Below are positions 23,604 through 37,200 of a stretch of 64,000 nucleotides of DNA, piece after piece. Below the pieces are notes generated by a model. The model made no database searches and had not been told where the DNA came from. It saw nothing but the letters and a program-made list of their open reading frames with translations. The stretch's first letter is position 1. Each line of letters opens with the position of its first letter. The stretch covers positions 163,880,339-163,944,338 of the forward strand of contig NC_039366.1 of NCBI RefSeq assembly GCF_003573695.1, read 5' to 3'. Both the position numbers and the translations under genes were made by a program. The stretch is from Papaver somniferum (Eukaryota; Streptophyta; Magnoliopsida; Ranunculales; Papaveraceae).

Positions 23604-26600
23604 GTTTCACTTTCACAACAATCCTGTATAATGTTGTTAAATTTTATGTAGTGAACGTATATAATTTGACAGCCATTTTTATACTTGTTCCATGAATCTG
23701 TTAAAAACATTTTTAACTAGATAAAATATACTATATTTCCGTCTCTAGTTTGAGAGATATGTAACTTTTGTGTTTTCTTATTTCAGTAGAAATATGAGCA
23801 TAAAAGAAGAAAAAAAAATCCTAAAATCACTGCGTCTTCTTGTTTCCTTCAAACTGTGCAAACACGAAGTGGGTTTGGATGCAGAAATTTAAAAGTGGAA
23901 TTCATGAGTCCAGGAGATTTGGTGTAATTACAATTCCCTTGGTATGTTTGGTTGTCCAAGTCCCACGAATTCACGTTTTCCTCAGGATTTATAATTCCAG
24001 CAAATCTCTCATTTCGAATACCATCTTCTCTTAAGATTTGCTGGGAAACTTAGGAAGGATTTATGGAACTACTTTTTTTAACCTTTCATTTAGGATTTAA
24101 AAAAATGAAATTCTAAAATTTTCAAAAATGTTCACTTGATTACCAAACAGACGAGGAATTTACACCATTTCACGTATTTATAATCCCGTGGAATTATACA
24201 TAGGACGGAATTTTGAACTCTACGACCAAAGACATCATAAACAAAAATTCATTTTCCATGGACGGATGAGCGAGTAGGATTTTCGTACCAAAAGTGATCC
24301 TGGGAAATGCTTATAAAGTGGGCTTGGAAACTGGTTACTAAAATGATACGGATTATCATTCGAGCACTTGAAAGTGTTTTTAGTAGTTGTGTTTTCCGTT
24401 TTCAAAGAAAACTTTTCGGGGTTCAAGTGACAAGGGTTTTTCCGTTGGCTTTCCCTGAAAACAATTCGTATAAATTTCTTTTCTCATTCTCCGTACTTGT
24501 TTATTAGGTTAATGATGATGCAGTTTTGAGAAGATTTTTCTATTTTGCTTTGTTTGTCTGATTTAAGTATTAATTTGTCAAAATTTCTGCACTTGTTTGA
24601 TTCTGTAATTAGGTTGAGACTGTAGGTATTTACAAATCTTCTGAATGAGGAATTTCTAATTACTAAGAAATTGCGAATATATAGTGATAGTAGAGCATAA
24701 ACATCTGAGAGTCTAGGGCCGTTTTTAATAGTTAGTGGATCATGGGTAATTGATTAAATTGCAGTTGGTTTTGACAGATTTCAGGTATGTATCGAGGCTG
24801 CTGTTTTGAGCAGCATTAAGGAGCAATATCGGGGTTATAATACATTCAAAATCGGTCAGTTCTTTGCTGTTGATTTTTTTTATTTGTTATTTTTCTAATT
24901 TATTAATTAAGAGATTGGATGAATTTATTTCCTCGTGATAACTTTTTCGCATCATCACAAATACGTTCTGTCATTATTACATTCTGGAGCCTTTCACCAG
25001 GTATGGGATCCCAGTACCTGAATGATAATATTGAGTTGGTATAGATGATCATCAGGTTTCGGAGACCCGCATTCAACTAAGAGCCTCACATATAGGACGC
25101 AAAATAGTAAATAGGTTGGATTAGGTCTCACCTACATTTGAGTTGCATAGGGTGGAAAAGGCAGAGCTTGGCTATGCTGAGTCATTTCTCTCGAAATTGA
25201 AAGCTGATTCTATATAGCCTGTGGTTGGGAAAGTGGTAACACCTGATGTCGGGTTGTAGATTTTCTTCTAGCACTCCATTAAGTTACTCCGCTAGGTTCG
25301 TACAATCAATGTATATTTGCTCGTAATACATAGTAGTACATGTTGTTAACTATTCATTGTACCGATCAGAACTATAACCTGTTATTCCCGTTGGTACCAT
25401 GTTCTAATACTGAAATGAAACCAGAGAAAGAAAGTAGGTTAAGCTTGAGTAATGAGTATGTAATTATTGGAACCAAACTGATGCCTACAGCATCCAAAGC
25501 TTGGATTTTTTTCCTCCGGTATTTTCTTTGCTTCTCATGCAAATCTGGTATGGTGGGAATGTAACAAATGTTCATATAAAGATATCAAAAAATTAGCATC
25601 AAAATTATGTCTTTTCAAGCTTCCTAGACTCAGTATGAAGATTGGTCAGTGGATTTTGGTTAGAAGTATGGCTTTAAATTGCAGACCTTCTAATTCTAAA
25701 CACCAAACTGCTAAAAGTTGTTTCAGATAAATAGCTCTCTGCTCGTTCTAACAGAAGATTTTTCAATTGAAACTGAGTCCATATGGACATGGTATAGCTG
25801 TATAGGTATGTATATAAGATTGCAAATTGTAGTTTGAATAGTTAAATTTGCATGGCTACCTATCATTAATGGGTAATCCTCATAAGCGTTTTTTAATGCT
25901 TATATTGTTTGTTAATTATGGATTTAAGTTATCAAGAGACCATTGTATATAACATGCTAACAGTATTTTGGTGTTTGTTATAAACTCCGAATCTTTCTTG
26001 TCTTGTTAGTATGGAAATGTAAAATGTTTTTCTTAGCTCTGTAAACTTAGTTACCATAACACAACTAGCTGACTATCATGCATCTTCTTTCAACTCTTTT
26101 GTCAGTTTGGATCGATTGGTCTCAAACACAGTGCTACTCTTGTTTGTATATTAGTATGCGATATATTGTTATTTAGGTCCGGCAAATGTATGACTTACTA
26201 GTTTGGTTTATTCTGATGTATGGAATTTGTTTAATGTCTAACTTAAATTATGAATTTATGATGGAAGTTATAAAGCAGGCAAGAAGGCAAAAATATCCAA
26301 ATACTGATCAGACACGTACTTTGTTTGTTTAGACGGTGTAGCTAGGCTGGATCCACATGAAGATTTCAAGCTTAATACATGGCCAAAACAAATTAGAGTA
26401 TGTTCACATCAGTATTTTCATTATTCTTTTCCTCTCTTGCTCACTTTATGACTTTCTTAATGAGTAAAACCACTTTGTGGTATGCATAATATTCATCAGT
26501 TGATCATTTTACCTTGATCAACAACATAGTTCTTGTTGACATTGTAGCAAGGATGTGTTGTCAACAAAGGTTAAAGGATGTGTTGTAGGTGTATGGCCTC

Positions 26601-27462
26601 ATGGAGAGCCTATGGGGGTCAACATATTTCAGTTTTGACATTGTTGGATACCATGCCAAAGTTTTAGCTTTCAGTGAAAGTTTTAGAATAAATTAAACTG
26701 GAAATATGTAAACGTCCGTATATGTGAACTGTTGTGAAGTTCTAATGAGTTCACTGTTATTTGGACTATTTCAACGCTGGCATATACTATTAGCTATTAG
26801 ATTGTTTATCTAAGTGCCAGTTGACTGATCGTATTGGAAATGTGAGATTTTCTTGAATTTAACTGTTATAAGACCTTTAATGTCAACGTCATTGTCTCAC
26901 TCTAAATATCATCTGCTCAAAACCAGCTTCCATATATCCTTTTTGCTTACAAGGATTTTCGTATTGGAAAGGTTTGAACTTCCAAGTGATTAACATACAT
27001 ACCCAATCTGTCTGTATCTTCTTTGATACAAACTGGGAAATCCAGGTCGCAGAATTTTTTTTTTTCTGCATATGTTTTCTTTCTAGTAAAATAGTAACTT
27101 TCTTATGAACAAATATTTACATATGATATAGTGTAATTGATAGATTTTAGGTACACTGCCGTGTCTGCATTCTAACAAAAGAAAAAACATGGGTGTCTGA
27201 TGTTTGATCCGTCAACTCTTCAGCTTATACTTTGTCTATCCTTTTCCTTTCAATATTTTGGAATTTATCAAGAGATTGAACAAATGGATATACATTTTCT
27301 CTAAGCAAGAGGTGGAACAAAAAGTTTGTCATTTTCTTCTGGCACTTCATTTAAGTTAAAAGTTGAGGTTGTACATACACTGTGATTCTGTTAGTGTAAC
27401 ATAGTTCAGTTGATAATAATCTGTTTGATGTATTGAAAGATTTGATTTTTATGTTGGTGCAG
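23604..27462. other. Non-coding region upstream of the L32 gene
   Basis: Mostly AT-rich sequence without a convincing gene on either strand. It may hold the promoter and untranslated leader of the L32-type gene, since that gene's first recognised exon opens with a splice acceptor (AG at 27461-27462). A short exon-like stretch near 24785-24850 and the open frames at 25340-25575 are not recognisable. A possible MITE lies at 23946-24155. Confidence 0.5.
23946..24155. mobile_element. Possible small MITE
   Basis: An approximate inverted pair, TGTTTGGTTGTCC on the left and GATTACCAAACAG on the right, bounds about 200 AT-rich bases. Ends of this type occur in hAT-like MITEs. No clear target duplication was found, so the call is weak. 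Confidence 0.25.
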
Positions 27463-28294
27463 TTAAAGCAATGGCTGCTGCAGGGAAGATTGCAGTGGGA
27501 GAATTCCTGCAGGTTTAGTTAGTCTTTTTTTTTTTTCATTTGTTATCTGGTGACTGATGGTTTACGATTCTGATAAAAGCATCTCTCTTTTACAGGGTTC
27601 GCAGAGGCAGAACCTGTTTTTGCAGAGAAATGTATCTAAACAGCGATGTAGGCTACTTTGCAGTTCCCTACAAAGACAAAGCCTTTCACGAAGGACAACT
27701 GGTAGAGGTCTAAGATCAACATCAAAAAGCTTGCTTCCTGTAAAGCCTAGAGTTTTGGTTTTAGGAGAGGCGAGTAGTTATTTTGATCAAAATTTCATGA
27801 AGAGCGGAAATTCTGGTGAGAAAGTTAAGGAAACACCTTACTTGGCTTCTAAACTACGGATACTCACTGAGGGTGCATCAGATTATGGAAAATTTGGTGA
27901 ACCCTTGATTCAGGGATACACGAGAACTTTTGACGGTGCTAATGTATTATCCGAAGCAATTTCTGAACATGGTATATCGACAGATGGGGGCACAGACAGT
28001 TTACCCGTGTCTGCTCATGCTTCTGGTGAAGTTGTGGAGGTTCCTGGAGACCTTGTTAGTACTGTATATGCCACTTCCCCAGATATAGCATTGACGGTGA
28101 CCGAGGATTTGAGTCATGGAGATGATGGTGTCCTTTTGGCAGTTCCGAAGAAACGCACATCGATATCTAAAAAGCGTATCCGTAAAAACGTCTGGAAAAG
28201 AAAAGGATATCAGGCAGCACTGAAGGCTTATTCTTTAGCAAAATCTCTTTCTACCGGGAATTCAAGAAGTTTCTTTTATTCTAGAAACAAGTAA
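27463..28294 (+). CDS. rpl32: Plastid ribosomal protein bL32, nuclear-encoded with long N-terminal extension
   Basis: CDS = 27471-27512 joined to 27596-28294 (246 residues), with an 83-base GT-AG intron. The last 51 residues (28139-28291) are unmistakably plastid L32: '[16 protein letters not shown]', 'WKRKGY', '[16 protein letters not shown]', 'SFF'. Plastid L32 is normally about 50-60 residues and starts at this MAVPKK; here Leu-Leu replaces the start and 195 residues precede it. Residues 15-65 are rich in Arg, Ser and Gln with almost no acidic residues, like an organelle-targeting peptide; residues 66-195 are more acidic and unrecognised. The protein would join the large subunit of the plastid ribosome after import. 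ATG at 27471 is the first in the exon after a splice acceptor, so an upstream leader exon is likely. Transfer from plastid to nucleus is inferred; the intact frame argues for function. Confidence 0.85.
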
Positions 28295-29208
28295 GAAACT
28301 CTTGGTATAATCTCACTCTACATGACTTGATAAATTTGCTTACGTGCTTCACATAACTCATATTACTAACTGATCAACATGATATGTCTGGTTATATGGA
28401 ACAGGAGGGATGTTATGTTTGTTTTATTCAATAGAAAAAGACAGTACTTGAGCACAAGATGGAAAATTTTACTTTTGTTTTTCTGTTCAGTAACTAGAAT
28501 ATGACCCGTGCCGTAACGGCCCGGGCTTTCGATTTTGTTCAATCCCTATAACACGTATGAATGATATTCGATCTGCATTAAAATTCTCTCCGGCATGTCG
28601 TATCAATGTAGATGGATAAATACTAATACAGATAGATAACTTCATGCAGTGTAAAATCATGTGTGCCATGAAGCAGAACCTGTTAGTACAACAGTCATTT
28701 CATGCCAATTTACACATCTCTTTGATCTATGTGATAGATAGGTAACTCACCACTATATTGACTGTGATTCTTCCCAAAGGGTTGAATCCGTGATTGAATG
28801 GAACCACCATTTATGGTCATCGTGTACTCATATTCTAAGTTCTCAGCAATTTTGTCCTCGGCAAGGTGAGAACGGCATTTACCCATGTACATTTTTGTAG
28901 GATCATCTCATTCATTGTCTCTCTGTCATAATGGGAGTTGTCAGCATGCTATACAGCATACATTTCCATTACTGGGTAGATATAGATATCTGGTCCCCAT
29001 ATTTGCTATACAGCATACATTTCCATTACTGGGTAGATGTAGATATCTGGTCCCCATATTTGCGCATCTCGTATGTGTCAGACCGACAAAATAGTTTTCC
29101 GTGGAGGAGGTAGTTCACACTTGAAATTGAAATTGTGAATCACCTATAACTATGATAGTGTGTAATTTATAAGGGCCCTGATAGATACGATACCCTTGAG
29201 TCCTATTT
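28295..29208. other. 3' flank of the L32 gene
   Basis: Probable 3' untranslated and intergenic sequence. It includes a palindrome-like GC-rich motif (cccgtgccgtaacggcccgg at about 28504) of a kind often seen at transposon ends, and a 57-bp tandem duplication. No gene is recognised. Confidence 0.5.
28949..29062. repeat. 57-bp tandem duplication
   Basis: Two adjacent units, 28949-29005 and 29006-29062, both start CTATACAGCATAC and end CCCCATATTTG. They differ at one base (gtagatat against gtagatgt), so the duplication is recent. The overlapping small frames at 28885-29113 are produced by the repeat. Confidence 0.92.
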
Positions 29209-30123
29209 AAATGGCCTGTGTGAACACATGAGAGGATCGGACGATAATGAGTCAACTCGGAATTTTTTTAATATTTTTTGTTTGATCTTATCGAATGATT
29301 TATGCTTCCATTCATCGTCTTTATCCATGTTCAGATCTTAACTTATGATAATTACTTCATTTTCTCTCCCGACCTGTTTCCATTTATCCATTTGAATAGT
29401 TTTAGATTTTGAAATCTAGTTGTTTCCATTCTGTATTGTTTTTAATTCTTTTTCAAATCTATTTTGGCTAATCTTTTCTGTTTGTTTAACATGTTAATTA
29501 TTTGCTAATTTTCAGGCCTGTTTGTTCATCAAATCATGAGAAGCATTCAGTTTTGGACCTCTCTCTGCAAAGGTCTCCTCCTTGTAACTCTATTGTTACA
29601 ATCAAGTACCGACTTTTCATCAACTTATCCAGCAGTATTACAAGCCTCAAATGTTGAAGAGGTTTTTATCAGTATGAATCAGTATTATTTTCTTTATCAT
29701 TTTTATGATTTAAATGTCGGTAGCGATCTTAACTTGATCAAATCGGTAGAAACAACTCAGATTCTGGGAGAGAAAATTTTGAATTTCAAAAAGTTCAAAT
29801 TTTCCCATATTTCTCTCCATAATGGAAGGAGCTATATAACTCAACCGCAATCTACTCAAAATATTGTCAACTTTCTGTTTATAGGATATATCTCATACCC
29901 CGGAAGAATTATCCCCATTAACAATCTTAAAGGAGAAAATGATTCTGGTATAACTAATTATACCTATTTTAGCTATAATTTCATCATATATATCAGATTT
30001 GCTTCAACCCTAGAAAATACCTTCTACCTACCCTCCTTCATATCAATTACTTTCAATATTAACAATCTTGAAACTCAAACGGCGTCGTCTTCAAACAATC
30101 AAATCACTTCTATCACTGAAAAA

Positions 30124-31255
30124 ATGCAAAACACTCAGACAAGAGACATATGTGCTAGGCAGATGCGTAGAGCAGTGGGTACTAAGCAAGCTTTTGTCAA
30201 AGTAGCTCAGGATCACAACACAAACCTTATTGGAAAGCTTTTTTTCAAAAGACAACTTTGATACTGATGTTATAAGGAAAGAAGTACAAAAAGTTTGGAA
30301 CAAGTACAGAACAAAAGAAGTAAGAGCTATTGGCAGGAACATATATCTCTTCAAGTTCCACACTGTAGAGGTTATGAATACTATTCTCAAAAAAAGCCCT
30401 TGGAATGCGAAGAAATGTCACTTGAATCTGCTAAAATATGATGCGACTATTCCAGTCGAAAGCTATGTGTTCTCTCATCAAGAATGGGATGTGCAATTCA
30501 AAAACCTCTTACTCGAGCATCACTCCAAGGAAATTGTGGATGAAGCCATTGAAGAACTAGGATTAAAAGTTTCGACAGATCCGGAAGATGTTACTCAAGT
30601 CTATGGTAGCACTATCAATGCTAGAATCAAAATAGACTTATCCAAACCTCTTCATAGAGGAGGATGGTGAAACAATGCATCTGGAGGTGTAACTTGGATT
30701 CGTTTTCACTGGGAAAAACAACCTCACTCTCTTTGTCCCAAATGCTTCACTATTGATCACAAGGATGAAGAATGCGACATAATAGCTGATGAGCTCAGAA
30801 TAAGGAGATACACTAATGAGGAATACATAGCCTATATTCATGAACTGGCTTTAGCTTATGGATTAGAAATCATTGAAGATCTGGACCTCCTGATACAACT
30901 TATTGCTGATGCTAGCAGTAAGCAAATTGAAGAAGCTAAAGAAGATGAGGAGAATAGGGGAAACAAAATATCTAGCACTGACGATCAAGACTTAACTCTA
31001 ATGGAAGGCAGCGACATGGAAAATAATACTGGTAAAAATCCTCTTGCAGCAGAGGCAGATGAAATGGAGCATGATCTGATGGAGGATGGAGCTAAGAAAA
31101 TAGATGAGCCTTCTCATGAGATGAACGAGGCCACTCAAAACTTGGTAATACAATTTCTTATTGCTAATAGTTTTTTCATTATCAGTCTAGTTTTCAATTT
31201 CAATCTCATTTTGAATTTGTTTTGTTTCATTCTGCTATTCCTTACAACTACTTGA
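30124..31255 (+). pseudogene. LINE ORF1 (nucleic-acid-binding, DUF4283-like)
   Basis: The likely start is ATG 30124 ('MQNTQTRD'). The N-terminal half matches the DUF4283 fold of plant LINE ORF1: 'NLIGKLF', 'VRAIGRNIYLFKF', 'SPWNAKKCHLNL'. A CCHC zinc knuckle follows (C-P-K-C, then His, then Cys, at about 30740-30780), and then an acidic tail. Two lesions: a one-base length change in a run of seven T's at about 30239-30245 shifts the frame, and an in-frame TGA lies at 30668-30670 where Trp is plausible. ORF1 proteins coat LINE RNA to form the ribonucleoprotein needed for retrotransposition. Frame use upstream of 30124 is probably untranslated leader. Confidence 0.8.
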
Positions 31256-31290
31256 GTATCAAGTCTAGTTGTTTTTTAAACTCTTACAAC

Positions 31291-34200
31291 ATGAAAATTT
31301 TGAGCTGGAACTGCCAAGGATTTCTAGGCAAAGAAACTAGAGAACATCTGCTTCACGTGAACAAACTTCATTCCCCTGATATTATCTTTTTATCTGAAAC
31401 CAAGATCAATGACAATAGGATTCAAAATCTAACTAAGTTTCTTAATATGCTTAATATTTCTTTTGTTCCGTCTATTGGTCAAGCTGGTGGCATTGTTCTT
31501 TTATGGAAAGATGGTTTCTACCTTGAAATAGTTAACTCCTCTTCAAATATGTTCCATACTTTAATCACTAATGATCCTTCCAAAGGGGAGTGGTTCATTT
31601 CCTGTGTTTACGGCACTCCTTACAAAGAGGATCAACTAGCTCATTGGGATTACATAAAAAATCTTAGTAAAGTGGTTAAAATTCCTTGGGTCCTTATAGG
31701 GGACCTTAATATCACTTTAGATACTTCTGAAAGAAACACCAATACTAATCCTACTTCAGATGAAGTGCTAGATCATATTAAAGAAGCTGACCCATGATTT
31801 GGGTTTCAGTGGCAATCCCTATACCTGGACTAGTAATAGTCATGGCACTGGTAGAATTAAATCCAGATTAGATAGATCTTTAATGAATAGAGATTGGTTT
31901 ATTTGTTTCCCCGATTCTAAATTAACTCATCTGCCCATAAAAGGTTCAGATCATTCCCCCATACTCTTGTCCTTGTACACTAGCTACAATTCTTCAGGTA
32001 AAACTTGGAAATTTTTTGAGCATTGGCTAGAGAATGATTCTTGTATTAATGAGATAAGAAATTCTTGGGTTTCTAACAATACAGGTTCTGCAGCTTTTGT
32101 CATGAATGACAAGTTGTCTAACACTAGACACATCTTATCTAAATTGAGCAAAAATATGTTTGGTCAGATCCAGAATAATATTACTGTTTTGCTGTAGATG
32201 GGAAAAAACGATTTGCTGGTTTTTAAGGGATTGAGGAGACGACCGTACAGAGGAGACTCCTCGAACCGAGAGAAATGTTAAACCTCACACAGATGCACCG
32301 CTGCAAAGGGGGTGCTTTAGATTCGAGAGATCAATCTGTAGTACTCCGGCCTAAATCAAGACAATGACCGTTCCGGAGTAAATTCGGTCACAAGAGAGGA
32401 TGGGTTGATCTGTAGGAGGGAAGCTGAGAAATGTGTAGAATCAATGGCAATCAAAGATTGTGGGTGTATGAGTTCTGAATACGATAAGCTCTGAGTGATT
32501 GAAATTGCTCAATTGAGAGTAGTTGCTCAATTGATGAGTTGATGATCTCGTGTTGTCAGTTTGACGTGAGATTGACGATACTGATGATGATGATTCAATC
32601 ATGATTCAGAAACTTAATTATATTGCTGGAATTTTAGACACCATGATTCCATGAAGTGTGACAGTTGATGGAATCGAGGAGTGGGGAAGTGGAGATCGTG
32701 TTTGAAACCAGTTACTCAATGTGTGGAGACTTGGTCGATTTTCCACCCACTACCTCGTGAATTCCTTCAACTGATTGCACGACTTGATCACATTCCATCG
32801 TGTGTTTGAACACACGTGCCGTAGACCGCCAGACCAAAACCCTAAGTGATATCCCCCAAAGTGACACGATTGACGTCTCGTGGTTTGTTGGTCAATCGAT
32901 GACTTCGTGGTTTGATGGGACGATGAGTCCATGTAGTTGCTGAGTGTCGAACATGATGTTCTGAAACTCATGAATTGAACATGTCATGAGACAGAGGTAT
33001 AGTTCTTACGATGAAGTGAACAAGTATTGCTCATTCGGTGGATCGTTGAATATTGATTGTTGAACAAATATTCCTTGGTTTGAGCAAATATTTATCATCT
33101 GAGCAAGTGTTGCTCATGTGATGAATTGTTGAATATTTGATCGTCTGAGCATGTGTCGCTCGTCTGATGGATTATTGGCAGCGTACCAAAAATATTAATT
33201 AGAATACTGGTCGTTGAACCGAACATAATTAATAAAATTAATGACCATGAGGTCGTCGTAAAATTATTAAGGTTAGAATCTGGAATGATGATCCTTGGAT
33301 TCAGAAACCCTAATTTGATCAATTGATGATCAACTCATGGTTCGTCATAATTTCAACCATGAGACGAAGGAGGGAGCGACTACATGGGACCGTGGATCAA
33401 CCATGTAGTGTCCATATGCTCACGTGAGCAAATACGAAGAACTCCTGAAGAGTTGACGATTTTTTGGTGGAAGAATGATTAAATGTTGGCTTAATCATTT
33501 ATTCAAAAATGCTCGTCTGAGCCTTAGGTGAGAAAACCTGATTAATTATGACGAGGCGAGGGACCGACCATGGAGTCATGAAATCGGACCTGGGTTGTCC
33601 CGTGACTGCCTGGCGATCACTTCATGAAAATCCAAAGTGTTTGGGAGAGTTTTGGACCTAATACGAGCATGTGCAAATTAGGTCAAAACTGTGAAAATTG
33701 ATGGGACCGGCTTCCGTGAGCCAAAGAGCCAATCTTGGTCGGTCAAGATAGCGTGCTCGTGTCCCCAAGGCGTCCGTCTCAGTCCTGAGAATTTTGATAT
33801 TTTCGGGCGTGCAATTGAGCATTCATTCGAGAAAATATGCCAAAATTAGGGTTTCGACGAAACTGAGGAAAACACCATGAGATGATGAAAAATAATTATA
33901 AAATAAGGAATGAGGAGGCGTGGGACTGCCGTGGTCAAGGCATGGTCGGCCGGTCGTGACCACGGTCCCGTGGTGCCTTTTCCTTAAATTTATAATATTT
34001 TGATGATTTTATGAAAAATTCATGAATTTTGAGAAATTTGATGAATTTATGGAGTTTCCATGAATTGAAGGAGTTTTCATGAGTTCAAGGAAGCAAAAAA
34101 TATTAAAATAATAAAAACAAGGGCGTGTGGGACAATGGAAGGCATGGCCGTCCGGCTTGGGCCAGTCCCACGAGTTTCCCTAATTTTTGTGTATTTTTCA

Positions 34201-37200
34201 TGTATTTTTGATGAATTGAGGGAATTTTTCCTAATTTGAGAGAAATACCATGAAATCAAGGAATTTGATGAATTCAAGGAAAACTAATAATAAAACAAAG
34301 GGGCGTGTGGGACCGGCTAGGGCATGGCCACAAGTTTTCATAATTTATTTTATTTTATTATTATTTGATGATTTTTGCAAAAATACCATGAAATCAAGGA
34401 GTTTTTTCATGAAATTAGAGAAATAATAATAATAATAATAATAAAATAATAAGGAACCGTGGGGTGTGGGGCCGGTTGGGACCAAGGCATGGCCAGTTGG
34501 CCAATGGTCACTCCCCACACTCCTTTCCTTAATTTTATATTATTTTTTATGGATTTATGGAAGTACCATGAAACCGAGGAGTTTCCTCGAGACGAAGGAG
34601 ATTTGATAAAATGAGAGAATTTTCATCAAATCATGGAAAATAATAAAAATGCATTAAAAATATAAAATTGGCGTGGGATTGACATCGACACGGTCGGTCG
34701 TGTGTCCGTGCTCCCATCACCCTGGTCAATATTTTTAATTATTTATTATTTTCTTTTCTATTTTGCATGGGTTCATCGTTTCGTTGTATTTTTGAAATAC
34801 TCGTTCGTGCGGTGACTGTTAGTGTATCGTCGTTGAATACACCTTCACCATTTGAATCGGGGCTTACTTAGAGGTAGCTCAGACGCCCAGTTGTTGATTA
34901 TTTATTACTAATTATGGAATTCAGTGGAGAATAATTCACAAAACTGAGTAATAAGATGTTTATTATTAATTCATAGGATCAGCTGAGGATTCGACTACGA
35001 ATTCATAATAATAAAGTGAGCATTACCATTCCATGGGATCGTAGATTCGACCATAGAATCGGAGTAATTAAGATTTATCTATTACCATTTATGAGACCAG
35101 TTGTGGATTCGATCATGAAATCGGAGTAATGAGATAATATAGTTATTGCTATTCTATGAGATCAAGTCGTGGATTCAATCATAGAATCAGAACAATCGTT
35201 ATTGCCATTCCATGGGACCAGTCGTGGATTCGGCCATGGAATAGGAGTAATTGTAATTAGGAATAATTAACTTTGTGGCTCTATACTAGCAGAGCAAGCT
35301 GTCTAGGAACATTAACTATCCCGATATGAGCTTGCCGGTAAGTCATATCTTTATATAGTCAGGGTAAACTTGTTGTTTGTTCCTGAAGACGTTATCGCTC
35401 TATACTAGCAGAGAAAGCTGTCTAGGAGCCGTCCATCTCGTGATGCTATATAGAAATAATCACTGAAAGTATTCAGTATTCATGAGATATGTCGTTGTCC
35501 AGTCGTGAGAATACATATCTACATGTACTCTGAGAGAAAGTACTCTCCGTTGAGAATTCGATGAGAGACCCGTGTCTCGATACTCACGTCTGATTGCTGA
35601 ATCAGAGCTTCGTATAATTATGAATTTACGAATTTAGCCTTTGTCAAAAATCCACCATCTACACATGTAAGAACAACTGTCTCAACTGCAAGCTACAGAT
35701 CTTCAAGGTAGTAATACTGAGGAGGTACTTCAAATTGAAAAACAGATTGATGCCTTGAATGAAATACAAGCTTATTCAAACAGACAGAAGTCTAAGGACC
35801 ATTTCTACAGTGACATGGACAAGAACTCCAAATTCTTTCACATCAGAGCTAATCAGAGAAGAGTTAGGAACAGAATAGATTCCTTGCAAGCCCCAGATGG
35901 ATCATGGTGTCAAGATAGAAGCTCCATTGAAGATTTACTTGTTTCTCACTTCAAAAAAATGAGTACTACTTCAAATCCTGGAGATAGTGAAAACTTTCTT
36001 CAGCACATTCCTTCATGTATCTCAGAGCAAGACAATGATGCTTTAGTTTCAATTCCTTCAAACCAAGAGATCTTCGAAGCTTTAAAGTTAATGGATCCAT
36101 GAAGCTCTCCAGGACCTGACGGCTTTCCTCCCGGTTTCTATCAATCTCAATGGCAAATTGTTCAAGAGGATGTTTGTAAAACAGTGCAATCTTTCTTCAG
36201 TTCTGGTTTTCTTTTGAAGAAGCTCAATAACACAAAAATTACTTTGATTCCCAAGACTACTACAACTCATAAGCCGGAGGATTTCAGGACCATTACTCTT
36301 TGCAATACAATATATAAACTCATCTCTAAAATAATTGCTTTAAGACTCAAGAAACACATGGTCAACATTATATCTTCTATGCAGTCTGCTTATGTGCCTG
36401 GTAGATTAATATCTGAAAATGTGTGCTTAGTACAAGAACTTGTGAAAGCAATGAAAAGAAAAAGGGGGAGAACTAGTCATCTTGCTCTAAAAATGGACAT
36501 GTCCAAGGCCTTTGACAGACTTGAATGGACGTTTCTAATGGAGGTTCTCAGGAAATTTGGATTCTGCAACAAATTCTGTCATCTTATAATGCAGTGCGTC
36601 AGCACCACTCAAGTTGAAATCATGATTAATGGCTCACCCTCAGCTGCTTTCAAACCGACAAGAGGAATTAGTCAAGGAGATCCTCTATCTCCTTACCTTT
36701 TTATACTTGCAACGGAAGCTTTTTCTAGACAATTGAATCATCTTGAAAACATGAATATGCTAACAGGTATGAAAATCTCAAGAAATGTACCTAAGATCAA
36801 CCACTTGTTATATGCAGATGATTGCTTACTCTTCTGTAAAGCTAATCAAGTGCATACTAACAAGCTACTTCAGTTTATTAATGATTTTAGTGTCTGCTCT
36901 GGTCAACTTATCAATTTTTACAAATCTGCTGTATATTTCAGTAACAATATGAATCCACATTCTTGTCAGCTAATAAGTGGTGTTCTTCAAGTCAGGCTAA
37001 TGAATATTGAAGAAGAAAAGTATCTTGGTCTCCCATTTTTTGTAGGAAGAAACAAGAAGATCCCTTTCTCCTCATTGGTATCCAAGATGGAAACTAGACT
37101 TTCAAGATGGAATGGTTCTAATTTCTCAGAAGCAGGAAGATCATTTATGATTAAACATGTGACTAATGCTGTTCCAGTTCACCATATGATCAGTTTTAAG

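Noticed and set aside
27463..28294. L32 gene as a recent piece of plastid DNA in the nucleus
   Set aside because: Neighbouring plastid genes are absent, the coding sequence has an intron and a long in-frame extension, and the start codon of plastid L32 is lost.
28495..28560. GC-rich palindrome as a transposon terminus
   Set aside because: The motif resembles ends seen in plant elements, but no partner end or target duplication was found.
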